Positions 1 to 5,026 of a stretch of DNA of 6,282 bases are shown here, piece after piece; position 1 is the first letter of the stretch, and every line of letters begins with the position of its first letter. The DNA is from an uncultured Treponema sp. Its GTDB lineage: Bacteria > Spirochaetota > Spirochaetia > Treponematales > Treponemataceae. The notes under the pieces are model-generated. The model did not search any database. It was not told where the DNA came from and saw nothing but the letters and a program-made list of their open reading frames with translations. Location: positions 1 through 6,282 of the forward strand of contig CALAEZ010000318.1 in assembly GCA_937891125.1 (NCBI GenBank), given 5' to 3'. Position numbers and translations under genes: made by a program.

Positions 1-50
1 GGCGACCACCGAGATCTACACTCTTTCCCTACACGACGCTCTTCCGATCT
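1..50 (+). other. Illumina P5/TruSeq adapter (artefact)
   Basis: These 50 bases match the Illumina P5 flow-cell plus TruSeq read-1 adapter from its ninth base to its end, including the terminal CTCTTCCGATCT. This is sequencing-library contamination left at a contig end, not genome sequence. Read on the minus strand it adds a spurious IGRASCRERV tail, a well-known adapter-derived peptide, to the adjoining reading frame and supplies a false stop at 16-18. The biological sequence starts at base 51. Confidence 0.98.
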
Positions 51-582
51 GGCAGGTTTCAAGTACAGACGGATGAATGTACTGATTGATTGTGCGGTCG
101 TTGCTTTCGGCAGCACTTCCCATGTGAATGTGGTTTGCCTGCTCGTAGGTAATAACGCGGCTCGGATACGTGCAGTGAGCCGGAGTTGAGTTCATGTAAA
201 ACTTTGCCGGATTTTTCTTGTCGACGCTTTCAAGCGTAACTTCCTTTGTGCCGGCTCCCAGATACAGCGCGTCATAGTGCTTTACTTCAAACTTTACGCC
301 GTCAGCGACAACCACACCGTCGCCGCCGATGTTAATCATGCCAAGCTCGCGGCGCTGCAAAAAGTAGTCAACGCCAAAGTCTTTCATTGCGTCAATGTTC
401 TTATCAAGCTTAACGGCTTTATCTACCGGCATTGCGCCGAGCGTGACGATGCGGTCAATGTGGCTGTAAACGGCGGTCACATCATTTTTTACAAAAATGT
501 TCTGAATGAGGAATTCATTGCGCAATTCCTCTGTTGTCATTGTTCTAAAAGGGATTTTACCTGTTGAGTAGCGGATATCCAT
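51..582 (-). CDS. kduI: 5-keto-4-deoxyuronate isomerase KduI, 3'-truncated by contig end
   Basis: KduI (4-deoxy-L-threo-5-hexosulose-uronate ketol-isomerase) interconverts 5-keto-4-deoxyuronate and 3-deoxy-D-glycero-2,5-hexodiulosonate in cytoplasmic breakdown of pectin and other uronate polymers. The visible 177 codons follow the family closely: RNEFLIQNIF (21-30), VYSHIDRIV (38-46), FLQRRELGMINIGG (74-87), DALYLGAGTKEV (104-115), AKFYMNSTPAHCTYP (126-140) and INQYIHPSVLETC (165-177). Family members are about 280 aa, so roughly 100 residues are missing. The missing part includes the cupin metal site (in E. coli His196, His198, Glu203, His245), so completeness cannot be judged. The start is the ATG at 580-582: MDIR matches the usual N-terminus, and a GAGG lies 8 nt upstream. 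An in-frame ATG 63 nt further upstream adds non-family residues and is not used. The truncation is a contig-end artefact, not a biological pseudogene. Confidence 0.93.
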
Positions 583-590
583 TATGCGTA

Positions 591-594
591 CCTC
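591..594 (-). promoter_or_regulatory. Shine-Dalgarno of kduI (decides start)
   Basis: On the minus strand GAGG lies 8 nt before the ATG at 582. It supports the internal ATG over the longer frame beginning at 645, which has no comparable site. Confidence 0.7.
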
Positions 595-633
595 GTAAAG
601 ATGTTTGCAGGGCAAAAACGCCGCGCACTTGAG

Positions 634-639
634 AGTGTA
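634..639 (-). promoter_or_regulatory. Candidate extended -10 promoter for kduI
   Basis: On the minus strand TACACT is preceded directly by TGC, fitting an extended -10 (TGn) element. Transcription would start near 627 and give a leader of about 45 nt before kduI. No convincing -35 sits at 16-18 nt. The site lies downstream of the terminator at 688-712, where a fresh promoter would be needed. Confidence 0.4.
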
Positions 640-687
640 GCACAATGCAAGGGTTAGTGGAACAGGAAGAAAGACAGTTTTTTGTGC

Positions 688-712
688 AAAAAAAAGCTTA
701 TTGCTCGTAAGC
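688..712 (-). terminator. Weak rho-independent terminator after the 811-2544 unit
   Basis: On the minus strand GCTTA and TAAGC form a 5-bp stem around a 7-nt loop, followed at once by eight T. It is placed about 100 nt after the stop codon at 811 and before the kduI promoter region. The stem is short, so efficiency is doubtful and some readthrough into kduI is possible. Confidence 0.5.
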
Positions 713-741
713 GGCGCACGTGTGCATGCAGCGTACTTGAT

Positions 742-771
742 AGCGCCAACGGCAATCGTTAGCGCCAGCGG
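742..771. repeat. Imperfect 11-bp direct repeat pair, 19-bp spacing
   Basis: AGCGCCAACGG (742-752) and AGCGCCAGCGG (761-771) differ at one base and are 19 bp apart start to start. The second copy also sits in a small inverted repeat (TAGCG at 760-764 with CGCTA at 773-777). They lie in the gene-free stretch between 811 and kduI. They could be binding sites or remnants of a dispersed repeat; no function can be assigned. Confidence 0.4.
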
Positions 772-810
772 TCGCTACGCGCCAGTGCCTCACCTACACC
801 TACGCGGCGT

Positions 811-1362
811 CTACTGCTTTACAAACAAGGTTAGATTTGAAAAATCGTAGCCGTTGGCGTCTGTAGGCATATCAGGGCTTGAAAGGCGCATTTCGCTGTC
901 ATCGCTCACCTTAAAGCTTATCGTCCATGTTTCATCAATTTCGTCACTTGTTTTGGAAAAAAGCCCGCCGCTTCCTTTGAGCAACAGGTGACAGCTTGCA
1001 GAGGAAGCGGTTGCCGAATACGAGCCGCGCCAGTACATATTCTGGCTGCCCGATTTTTGTTGCAGCTGAAACGTGCCGTCTTCGCTGAAGGTGAGCGTTG
1101 TCACTGCCTTTGCATTCTTGAACTGCCATGAGCCAATACACGCTTTTTGCGACATTGATTTTGCTTTTTTGTTAATTGCTTCTCCTGCCGAATTTAAGGC
1201 AGCGCTAAGCCCCTTGGCGGCGGCCTTACCAGCCGTTTTTAAGTCCTCGCCTAGCTCTGAAAGCTCTTCACTTGCCGTGCCAAGCTTTTCTTCGGCAGAA
1301 AATAACGGACAAACACACGAAAGCAGACAAAAAACAAAAAGAAGCAAAATCAATCGTTTCAT
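811..1362 (-). CDS. Small exported protein, helical N-terminus plus lipocalin-like beta domain
   Basis: Not recognised as a named gene. The 183-aa product starts with a clear export signal (MKRLILLLFVFCLLSC). Cys16 in LLSC could be lipidated, or signal peptidase I could cut after FSA at residue 23; the sequence does not decide. Residues 24-73 are Ala/Glu/Lys-rich and probably form an amphipathic helix. Residues 75-183 look like a small beta domain beginning CIGSWQF, with TLTFSEDGTFQLQ (89-101) and WRGSYSA (111-117), the pattern of short lipocalin-like domains. The chosen start is the ATG at 1360-1362 with GGAGA 9 nt upstream; a TTG directly before it is ignored. It follows the barrel gene by 39 nt with no terminator between them, so the two are probably co-transcribed and may act together in the envelope. 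Confidence 0.75.
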   Translation of the reverse strand: MKRLILLLFVFCLLSCVCPLFSAEEKLGTASEELSELGEDLKTAGKAAAKGLSAALNSAGEAINKKAKSMSQKACIGSWQFKNAKAVTTLTFSEDGTFQLQQKSGSQNMYWRGSYSATASSASCHLLLKGSGGLFSKTSDEIDETWTISFKVSDDSEMRLSSPDMPTDANGYDFSNLTLFVKQ

Positions 1363-1401
1363 CAAAAATCGTCTCCAAATATGCTACCAGATTTCACGTC
1401 T

Positions 1402-2544
1402 TTACAGTGACAGGCGTACGCTGACGGCACCTGACGGAATCTGTGCTAAGAAGTCGTATGAGCCGCTAAAGGTTACGTCTAACAGCAACAGATTGAAGGC
1501 AAAGCCGCCGTAAAGTACGGGGCGCACGTTGTCAAAGAAGCCTGCACTTGAGCCGCCGCTAAATGACGTTGGCAGTAAGCCGTATGAAATCGCCTTTGCA
1601 ATGCTGTCGCTGTAGGTGCTTCCGATAATGCTTGTCCATCGAATGCCGCTGACCGACCAGTCGACATTTGTCTTGCTGAACATAAGGCGGGTGCCTAAGA
1701 ACGGCGTAAAGAACAGGAATTTTGCAGACGCCTGTGCGCTGAGCGACAGCGTTGTTGAGTTAAAGTCAAGCTTTGCGTCGGCGCTTGAATCGTCTGCTTC
1801 TACGGTACCTTCGGTGTGGTACAAGCCAGCACCTACCGAAATGCGTGTCTTAAAGATTGGCATTTTCCAGACGCAGTAGCGGATGTCGCCACCTACGGTG
1901 AAATAGTTGAACGAAATTGGGTCAAGCGTGCTATCAAGACCAAGTTTTGAAGAGTCGAGCGCGCTTACGACAAAGCCGACGTCAAACGGCAGAAAAAAGC
2001 CGCCGACGCGGGCGTCAGCCGTGATGGTCGGGAAAACAAGCGTGTTTGGCGCACTTACGCTCATGCCTAAAGCTTCGGCTGTATCAGTCAAAGCAGAAAT
2101 ATCCATGCTTGAAACGCCCGCATTTATGCCAAAGCCGAAGTTTGGCTTAGGAAGAATGTAGCCAATCCAAGAGGAAGCCCACACGTTCTGAATGCCTTGC
2201 GTATTCGGAATGACGTCTACAAGCACGTCGGTAAAGTCATTTAAGCCGTTCAGTGCTGTTGAGTACGGATTTGAAACACCAACAATTGAGCTTGCGCTGT
2301 TGTAAGCATTGGTGACTTCGCTTGCAATGGTGTTTAAATCGCTCTGAGTAACACTTTCTTCTTCAAGCGTATCCGCTATCGCTGTTGTATTGCTGCCAAT
2401 AAGAGAGATAACGTCATCGGGCAAATCTACGGTGTATGTGGTGGTGCCGTCAGATGATGTTAACGTAATTGAAGTTGCCGTTACTGGAGACGTAATACAA
2501 GCAAAAAGCGCTCCAGCTGCTACGTATAAGCCTAGTCGTTTCAT
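1402..2544 (-). CDS. Putative outer-membrane beta-barrel protein (spirochaete type)
   Basis: The 380-aa product has a signal peptide (residues 1-23, likely cut after VTA) and no internal hydrophobic helix long enough for an inner-membrane protein. The first 100 or so mature residues are Ser/Thr/Asp-rich and partly helical. From about residue 120 (WASSWIGYI) there are alternating aromatic/hydrophobic strands rich in Gly and Phe: FGFGINAGV (136-144), GGFFLPFDVGFVV (181-193), FNYFTVGGDIRY (212-223), LFFTPFLGTRLMF (277-289) and VLYGGFAF (343-350). This is typical of porin-like barrels. The last residue is Leu, not the usual Phe. A distant DUF6588-like relation is possible but not shown. The start is the ATG at 2542-2544 with GGAGG 6 nt upstream; the longer in-frame extension lacks a signal peptide and overlaps the promoter. 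LFAC (13-16) resembles a lipobox, but a barrel with signal peptidase I cleavage is preferred. Confidence 0.75.
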   Translation of the reverse strand: MKRLGLYVAAGALFACITSPVTATSITLTSSDGTTTYTVDLPDDVISLIGSNTTAIADTLEEESVTQSDLNTIASEVTNAYNSASSIVGVSNPYSTALNGLNDFTDVLVDVIPNTQGIQNVWASSWIGYILPKPNFGFGINAGVSSMDISALTDTAEALGMSVSAPNTLVFPTITADARVGGFFLPFDVGFVVSALDSSKLGLDSTLDPISFNYFTVGGDIRYCVWKMPIFKTRISVGAGLYHTEGTVEADDSSADAKLDFNSTTLSLSAQASAKFLFFTPFLGTRLMFSKTNVDWSVSGIRWTSIIGSTYSDSIAKAISYGLLPTSFSGGSSAGFFDNVRPVLYGGFAFNLLLLDVTFSGSYDFLAQIPSGAVSVRLSL

Positions 2545-2593
2545 AAAAAACCTCCGTAAAGAAACTGCTTTCAGCACTTTTTTCTTATCACGT

Positions 2594-2621
2594 ATTTTAA
2601 CACAACTAGGCGAGAATTCAA
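2594..2621 (-). promoter_or_regulatory. Sigma-70-type promoter for the barrel operon
   Basis: On the minus strand TTGAAT (2616-2621), a 16-nt spacer and TAAAAT (2594-2599) fit a vegetative promoter. TGT directly before the -10 gives an extended -10 motif. Start of transcription would be near 2587, about 43 nt before the ATG at 2544. Confidence 0.6.
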
Positions 2622-2647
2622 GTAGGGGCTGTTTGCTGTCGCGGAAC

Positions 2648-2665
2648 ACCGTTTTTATGCACGGT
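2648..2665. promoter_or_regulatory. Inverted repeat between divergent promoters
   Basis: ACCGT (2648-2652) and ACGGT (2661-2665) are perfect inverted arms separated by 8 nt. They lie between the -35 boxes of the two divergent promoters, where a regulator could serve both genes. The arms are short and could arise by chance. Confidence 0.25.
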
Positions 2666-2687
2666 ACGCTGCAAGTGCGCAATTCTG

Positions 2688-2718
2688 TTGACAAAATAAT
2701 ACAGGGGGGGGGTAATAT
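2688..2718 (+). promoter_or_regulatory. Promoter with G9 tract in its spacer, driving the TRL-like gene
   Basis: A perfect TTGACA -35 (2688-2693) is followed by a 19-nt spacer and TAATAT (2713-2718). The last nine spacer bases are G. An alternative -10, TATTAT (2716-2721), would give a 22-nt spacer. At 19 nt the spacing is longer than the 17-nt optimum, so this allele may be weak; losing one or two G would restore good spacing. Predicted start is near 2725. Confidence 0.6.
2704..2712 (+). repeat. Homopolymeric G9 tract
   Basis: Nine consecutive G sit directly against the predicted -10 box. Such tracts change length by slipped-strand mispairing. The exact count may differ between cells or be affected by sequencing of homopolymers. 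Confidence 0.85.
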
Positions 2719-2724
2719 TATTTT

Positions 2725-2756
2725 AACTTAAGTTTTAAGCATGATTATTTTCATGC
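2725..2756 (+). promoter_or_regulatory. Two palindromes in the TRL leader
   Basis: AACTTAAGTT (2725-2734) is a perfect 10-bp palindrome at the predicted transcription start. GCATGA (2739-2744) and TCATGC (2751-2756) are perfect inverted arms around a 6-nt loop and end just before the AAAAGGAG ribosome site at 2757-2764. They could be operators, or the second could form an mRNA hairpin that limits ribosome access. Confidence 0.4.
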
Positions 2757-2770
2757 AAAAGGAGTTTTCG

Positions 2771-3049
2771 ATGAAAAAGTTTTTAGCAGCAGGTGTATTG
2801 GCGCTTTCTCTTGCTTTCACTGCGTGTACAACGTTCCGCCCTGTTTCTGCAGGCTCAGGCGTTGTTGGCGCAAAGCATGGTGAAGCAACAGCAGTAACGC
2901 TGTTTGGTTTGTTACCGATTACGAATGACTGCAGTATGCTTAAAGCAGCAAAAAATGGCGGTATTGAGCACGTTGCTACTGTTGACCAGAAAATATTCAC
3001 CTTCCTGGGACTGTACAGTTCTGTAACAACCATCGTAACGGGTGACTAA
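2771..3049 (+). CDS. TRL-like family small lipoprotein
   Basis: The 92-aa product has a lipoprotein signal, with LAFTAC placing the lipidated Cys at residue 19. The mature part of about 73 residues carries the pattern of the TRL-like family: an early Gly-rich segment (GSGVVGAKHGEA, 28-39), LFGLLP (44-49), the strongly conserved AAKNGGI (59-65), VDQKIF (71-76), and a closing LGLYSSVTTIVTG (79-91). Biochemical function is unknown for this family; members are small envelope lipoproteins common in spirochaetes and epsilonproteobacteria. The start is the ATG at 2771 with GGAG 6 nt upstream; an in-frame ATG at 2741 would break the signal peptide and lies inside a palindrome. It has its own G-tract promoter and a strong terminator, so it is probably monocistronic and possibly phase-variable. 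Confidence 0.8.
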   Translation: MKKFLAAGVLALSLAFTACTTFRPVSAGSGVVGAKHGEATAVTLFGLLPITNDCSMLKAAKNGGIEHVATVDQKIFTFLGLYSSVTTIVTGD

Positions 3050-3070
3050 TTTTTAGTTTTAAGCCTGATG

Positions 3071-3104
3071 AGCCGGGTCTGTTATGAGGACTCGGCTTTT
3101 TTTT
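3071..3104 (+). terminator. Strong rho-independent terminator after the TRL-like gene
   Basis: AGCCGGGTC (3071-3079) pairs with GACTCGGCT (3089-3097) in a 9-bp stem with one G-T wobble around a 9-nt loop, followed by an eight-T run. It begins 21 nt after the TAA of the TRL-like gene. Confidence 0.9.
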
Positions 3105-3109
3105 ATCAG

Positions 3110-3139
3110 ATGAGGATTTTTGTGAGGATTTTTGCATGA
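3110..3139 (+). promoter_or_regulatory. Candidate leader mini-ORF overlapping the lipoprotein start
   Basis: An ATG at 3110 opens a nine-codon frame, MRIFVRIFA, that ends in the TGA at 3137-3139 and overlaps the lipoprotein ATG as ATGA. A GTG at 3122 in the same frame has a GAGGA 5 nt upstream. The arrangement is that of a translational-coupling leader, but such a short frame can occur by chance. Confidence 0.3.
3111..3134 (+). repeat. Perfect 12-bp tandem duplication carrying the Shine-Dalgarno
   Basis: TGAGGATTTTTG occurs twice head to tail with no mismatch (3111-3122 and 3123-3134). Each copy contains a GAGGA ribosome site. The second is 7 nt from the ATG at 3136 and is the likely functional one; the first is 19 nt away. 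Confidence 0.9.
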
Positions 3140-3657
3140 AAGCATTTTTTCGCAGTGCGCTGCTCAGTCTGCTGACGCTTGCACTCTTTTCTTGTGCCCA
3201 AAACGGAGCGGTTACTGGAACTTGGGAAACAACGTATGTACTCAAAACAGGGCTGTCAGACATTGAAGATGATTCTGCGCCTGACATTTTTCTGAATGTC
3301 GAGCAGCGGATTACGTATTCGTTTTCTGCTGCCGAGGGTGAAAACAGCGGAACCTACACAAAGCGTGTGGCACAAGTCTTTCAGTCGCTCGAAAATGATA
3401 CTGCGCTACAGCTTCCGTCAGATGAGGAGTTATCCGCACAAATAAATAACGAGCTTACGTTTTATGGCACGTATACAACGCATGGCAGAACGATTTCTTT
3501 TTCGATAGACGAGATAGCGCTGCAGGATGGCACTAAAATGAGCTATGAAGACTATTATGCGGCAAACAGCTTTATTGGGGAAAAAGAAACACAGGAAAAG
3601 TACAGCCAGACAGGGGATGTGCTCACCATTGCTGGCATAGCGTACAAAAAGCGGTAG
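3136..3657 (+). CDS. Hypothetical lipoprotein with lipocalin-like beta domain
   Basis: Not recognised as a named gene. The 173-aa product begins with a lipoprotein signal; LALFSC puts the lipidated Cys at residue 20. The mature chain opens with GAVTGTWETTYVL (24-36), continues with strand-like stretches (QRITYSFSA, 57-65; NELTFYGTYTTHGRTISFSI, 105-124) and closes with TGDVLTIAGIAYKK (159-172). A GTW opening and a GDVLTI close resemble lipocalin-like domains, so it may be a small periplasm-facing binding or structural protein. An acidic segment (41-50) follows the first strand. The start is supported by the signal peptide and GAGGA 7 nt upstream. Its ATG is only 32 nt after the T-run of the preceding terminator and no clear promoter is visible, so expression may depend on readthrough or a weak promoter inside the terminator. 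Its TAG abuts the stop of the convergent ATPase gene. Confidence 0.75.
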   Translation: MKAFFRSALLSLLTLALFSCAQNGAVTGTWETTYVLKTGLSDIEDDSAPDIFLNVEQRITYSFSAAEGENSGTYTKRVAQVFQSLENDTALQLPSDEELSAQINNELTFYGTYTTHGRTISFSIDEIALQDGTKMSYEDYYAANSFIGEKETQEKYSQTGDVLTIAGIAYKKR

Positions 3658-5022
3658 CTACACGCGTATATCAGACAGCGTAAACGCCGCACGCCCTGCT
3701 TGTGCGGCGGTCAGAACGGCATCGTTAAGCGCAGATTCAATCTCGGCGGCGCTTTTGCCGTCAAAGCGGCGCACAAGTTCGCGTACAAAGGCAGCATCCG
3801 GCTCTGTGCTGCGTGCGCTACCGGTTTTTGCGGCTCGCTCGCTACCAGTTGCGCCGCTTGCAGCGTTGCCTGTAGAGCCCACAGTGCTTTTCTCCGCATG
3901 CGCCATGCTGTTGCCTGTGCCCGTGTTAAATGCCTTTCCGCGCAGATACATGCGCACTAACTGCTCGCGCGCCGCTGCGTCGGGGTAGGGCACCTGCACG
4001 CGAAGGTCAAAACGCCCCGGGCGAATCAGCGCCTCGTCAAGCGCCGCTATGCTGTTTGTCGCTGCAAGCACCAGAATGCCGCTGTTTGCCTGAAAGCCGT
4101 CAAGTTCGTTTAAAAGCGCGGTTACAATGCGCGTGTTTTCAGTTTCGATGGCGCTTCCGGTGTAGTTCCGGCGCGTTCCGATTCCGTCAAATTCGTCTAT
4201 AAAGACGATGCACGGCGCGCGCTTTCGGGCTTTACGAAACAAAAGCTTTACCTTCATCGGACCGATTGCCATAAACATGCTTTCAAAGTCGGTTGCTTTT
4301 GCAGGAATAAAATTAACCTTCGCTTCGCCTGCAAGCGCGCGGGCAAAAAGTGTTTTTCCGTTACCAGGCGCGCCGCACAAAAGCACGCCTTTTGGCGCAC
4401 GCACGCCACGCTTTGCGTATTCTGCGGGCTGACGCATAATCTCCATAACTTGCTTCATGTAGGCTTTAAGCTCGTCCATGCCGACAACGTCGTCAAACGT
4501 AACGCCCGTGCGGCGCACAACTTTAAACGTGTTCGGGCTTATGAACTTGCGGAAGACTATAATAAGCGCACCAAAAAAGATGGCGTAAAAGAGCACATCA
4601 AGTATGCTTGAAAAGATGCCCGCGCCATCGGTGGCAACGGTGACTTCTGCGCCGTGCAGTAGCAGCTGTTCATACAGCGTGGGTGAATAGGGGTTCTGCG
4701 TGTAGCTTGGAAAGTTGCTTGCAGAGGCGCTGTCGGCAGTGGTGGGCACAGCATGGTCGGTAAGAGCTGCTGCAGGCGCACCCGTGGCGGCAAGCTCGTC
4801 AGTGGCGGCAGGCGCAGGCTTAGTAATGGCAGCAGGCGCCACACGGAAATAAATGCGCTCGCCGTCTATGCGTGCGCTTGCAATGCGGTCATTTTCTACC
4901 AGTGCATAAAAATCCTTGTACGGAACAAATGTTGCGTGTGGCGCCCGCTGCGTAATAAACAAAGCGCCCGCACCTACAGCGAGCGCAAGCGTAATAATCG
5001 GCACAATGTTGCGTTTTTTCAT
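3658..5022 (-). CDS. FtsH-like membrane AAA ATPase lacking the M41 peptidase domain
   Basis: The 454-aa product matches the front two thirds of FtsH. A membrane helix (about 5-25) is followed by a short periplasmic domain resembling the FtsH extracellular domain (YKDFYALVENDRIASARIDG, 35-54), interrupted by an Ala/Pro/Thr-rich stretch (62-105), and a second membrane helix (about 136-158). The AAA module has FDDVVGMDELK (176-186), Walker A GAPGNGKT (217-224), a pore loop FMAIG (250-254) in place of FVGVG, Walker B IVFIDEFD (272-279), sensor Asn323 and the arginine-finger motif RPGRFD (334-339). A lid follows, ending at the C-terminus. There is no HEXXH zinc-protease domain, and none can lie downstream because a convergent gene starts at the stop codon. 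The lid carries an insert of about 40 residues rich in Ser, Gly and Ala. ATP binding looks intact, so a membrane unfoldase or dislocase role is inferred. It starts 4 nt after the beta-helix gene with only a weak ribosome site, suggesting coupling. Confidence 0.88.
   Translation of the reverse strand: MKKRNIVPIITLALAVGAGALFITQRAPHATFVPYKDFYALVENDRIASARIDGERIYFRVAPAAITKPAPAATDELAATGAPAAALTDHAVPTTADSASASNFPSYTQNPYSPTLYEQLLLHGAEVTVATDGAGIFSSILDVLFYAIFFGALIIVFRKFISPNTFKVVRRTGVTFDDVVGMDELKAYMKQVMEIMRQPAEYAKRGVRAPKGVLLCGAPGNGKTLFARALAGEAKVNFIPAKATDFESMFMAIGPMKVKLLFRKARKRAPCIVFIDEFDGIGTRRNYTGSAIETENTRIVTALLNELDGFQANSGILVLAATNSIAALDEALIRPGRFDLRVQVPYPDAAAREQLVRMYLRGKAFNTGTGNSMAHAEKSTVGSTGNAASGATGSERAAKTGSARSTEPDAAFVRELVRRFDGKSAAEIESALNDAVLTAAQAGRAAFTLSDIRV
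3685..3709. repeat. Perfect GC-rich hairpin near the convergent stops
   Basis: CGCCGCAC (3685-3692) and GTGCGGCG (3702-3709) form an 8-bp stem around 9 nt, starting 27 nt past the TAG of the plus-strand lipoprotein and lying inside the end of the ATPase gene. No T-run follows on either strand, so it is not a standard intrinsic terminator. It may still stabilise a transcript end, or simply reflect GC-rich Ala codons. Confidence 0.4.
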
Positions 5023-5026
5023 ACTG

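Noticed and set aside
277..567. Plus-strand frame of 96 aa
   Set aside because: Lies opposite kduI, which has clear family similarity; no signal, motif or ribosome site of its own.
16..645. A 209-aa frame containing KduI with extra residues at both ends
   Set aside because: The C-terminal IGRASCRERV and stop are adapter sequence. The first 21 residues precede the family start, and the ATG at 582 has the ribosome site.
721..730. TGCATGCA palindrome (723-730) as an operator
   Set aside because: An 8-bp palindrome is expected often by chance and lies between no clear promoter elements.
1073..1513. Plus-strand frame of 146 aa
   Set aside because: Runs antisense across the end of the barrel gene, the intergenic gap and the start of the 183-aa gene; composition is that of a shadow frame.
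2545..2694. N-terminal extension of the barrel protein by 50 residues
   Set aside because: It would remove the signal peptide from the N-terminus and overlap the promoter; GGAGG precedes the ATG at 2544.
2390..2731. Plus-strand frame of 113 aa spanning the divergent promoter region
   Set aside because: Covers the barrel signal peptide in antisense and both promoters; no recognisable domain or export signal.
3700..4432. Several plus-strand frames of 74-90 aa opposite the ATPase gene
   Set aside because: High-GC antisense shadows rich in Arg, Ala and Cys, with no domains.
3658..5022. Frameshifted full-length ftsH with the peptidase in another frame
   Set aside because: The minus strand beyond 3658 is the antisense of a signal-peptide-bearing lipoprotein gene and shows no HEXXH or M41-like stretch.
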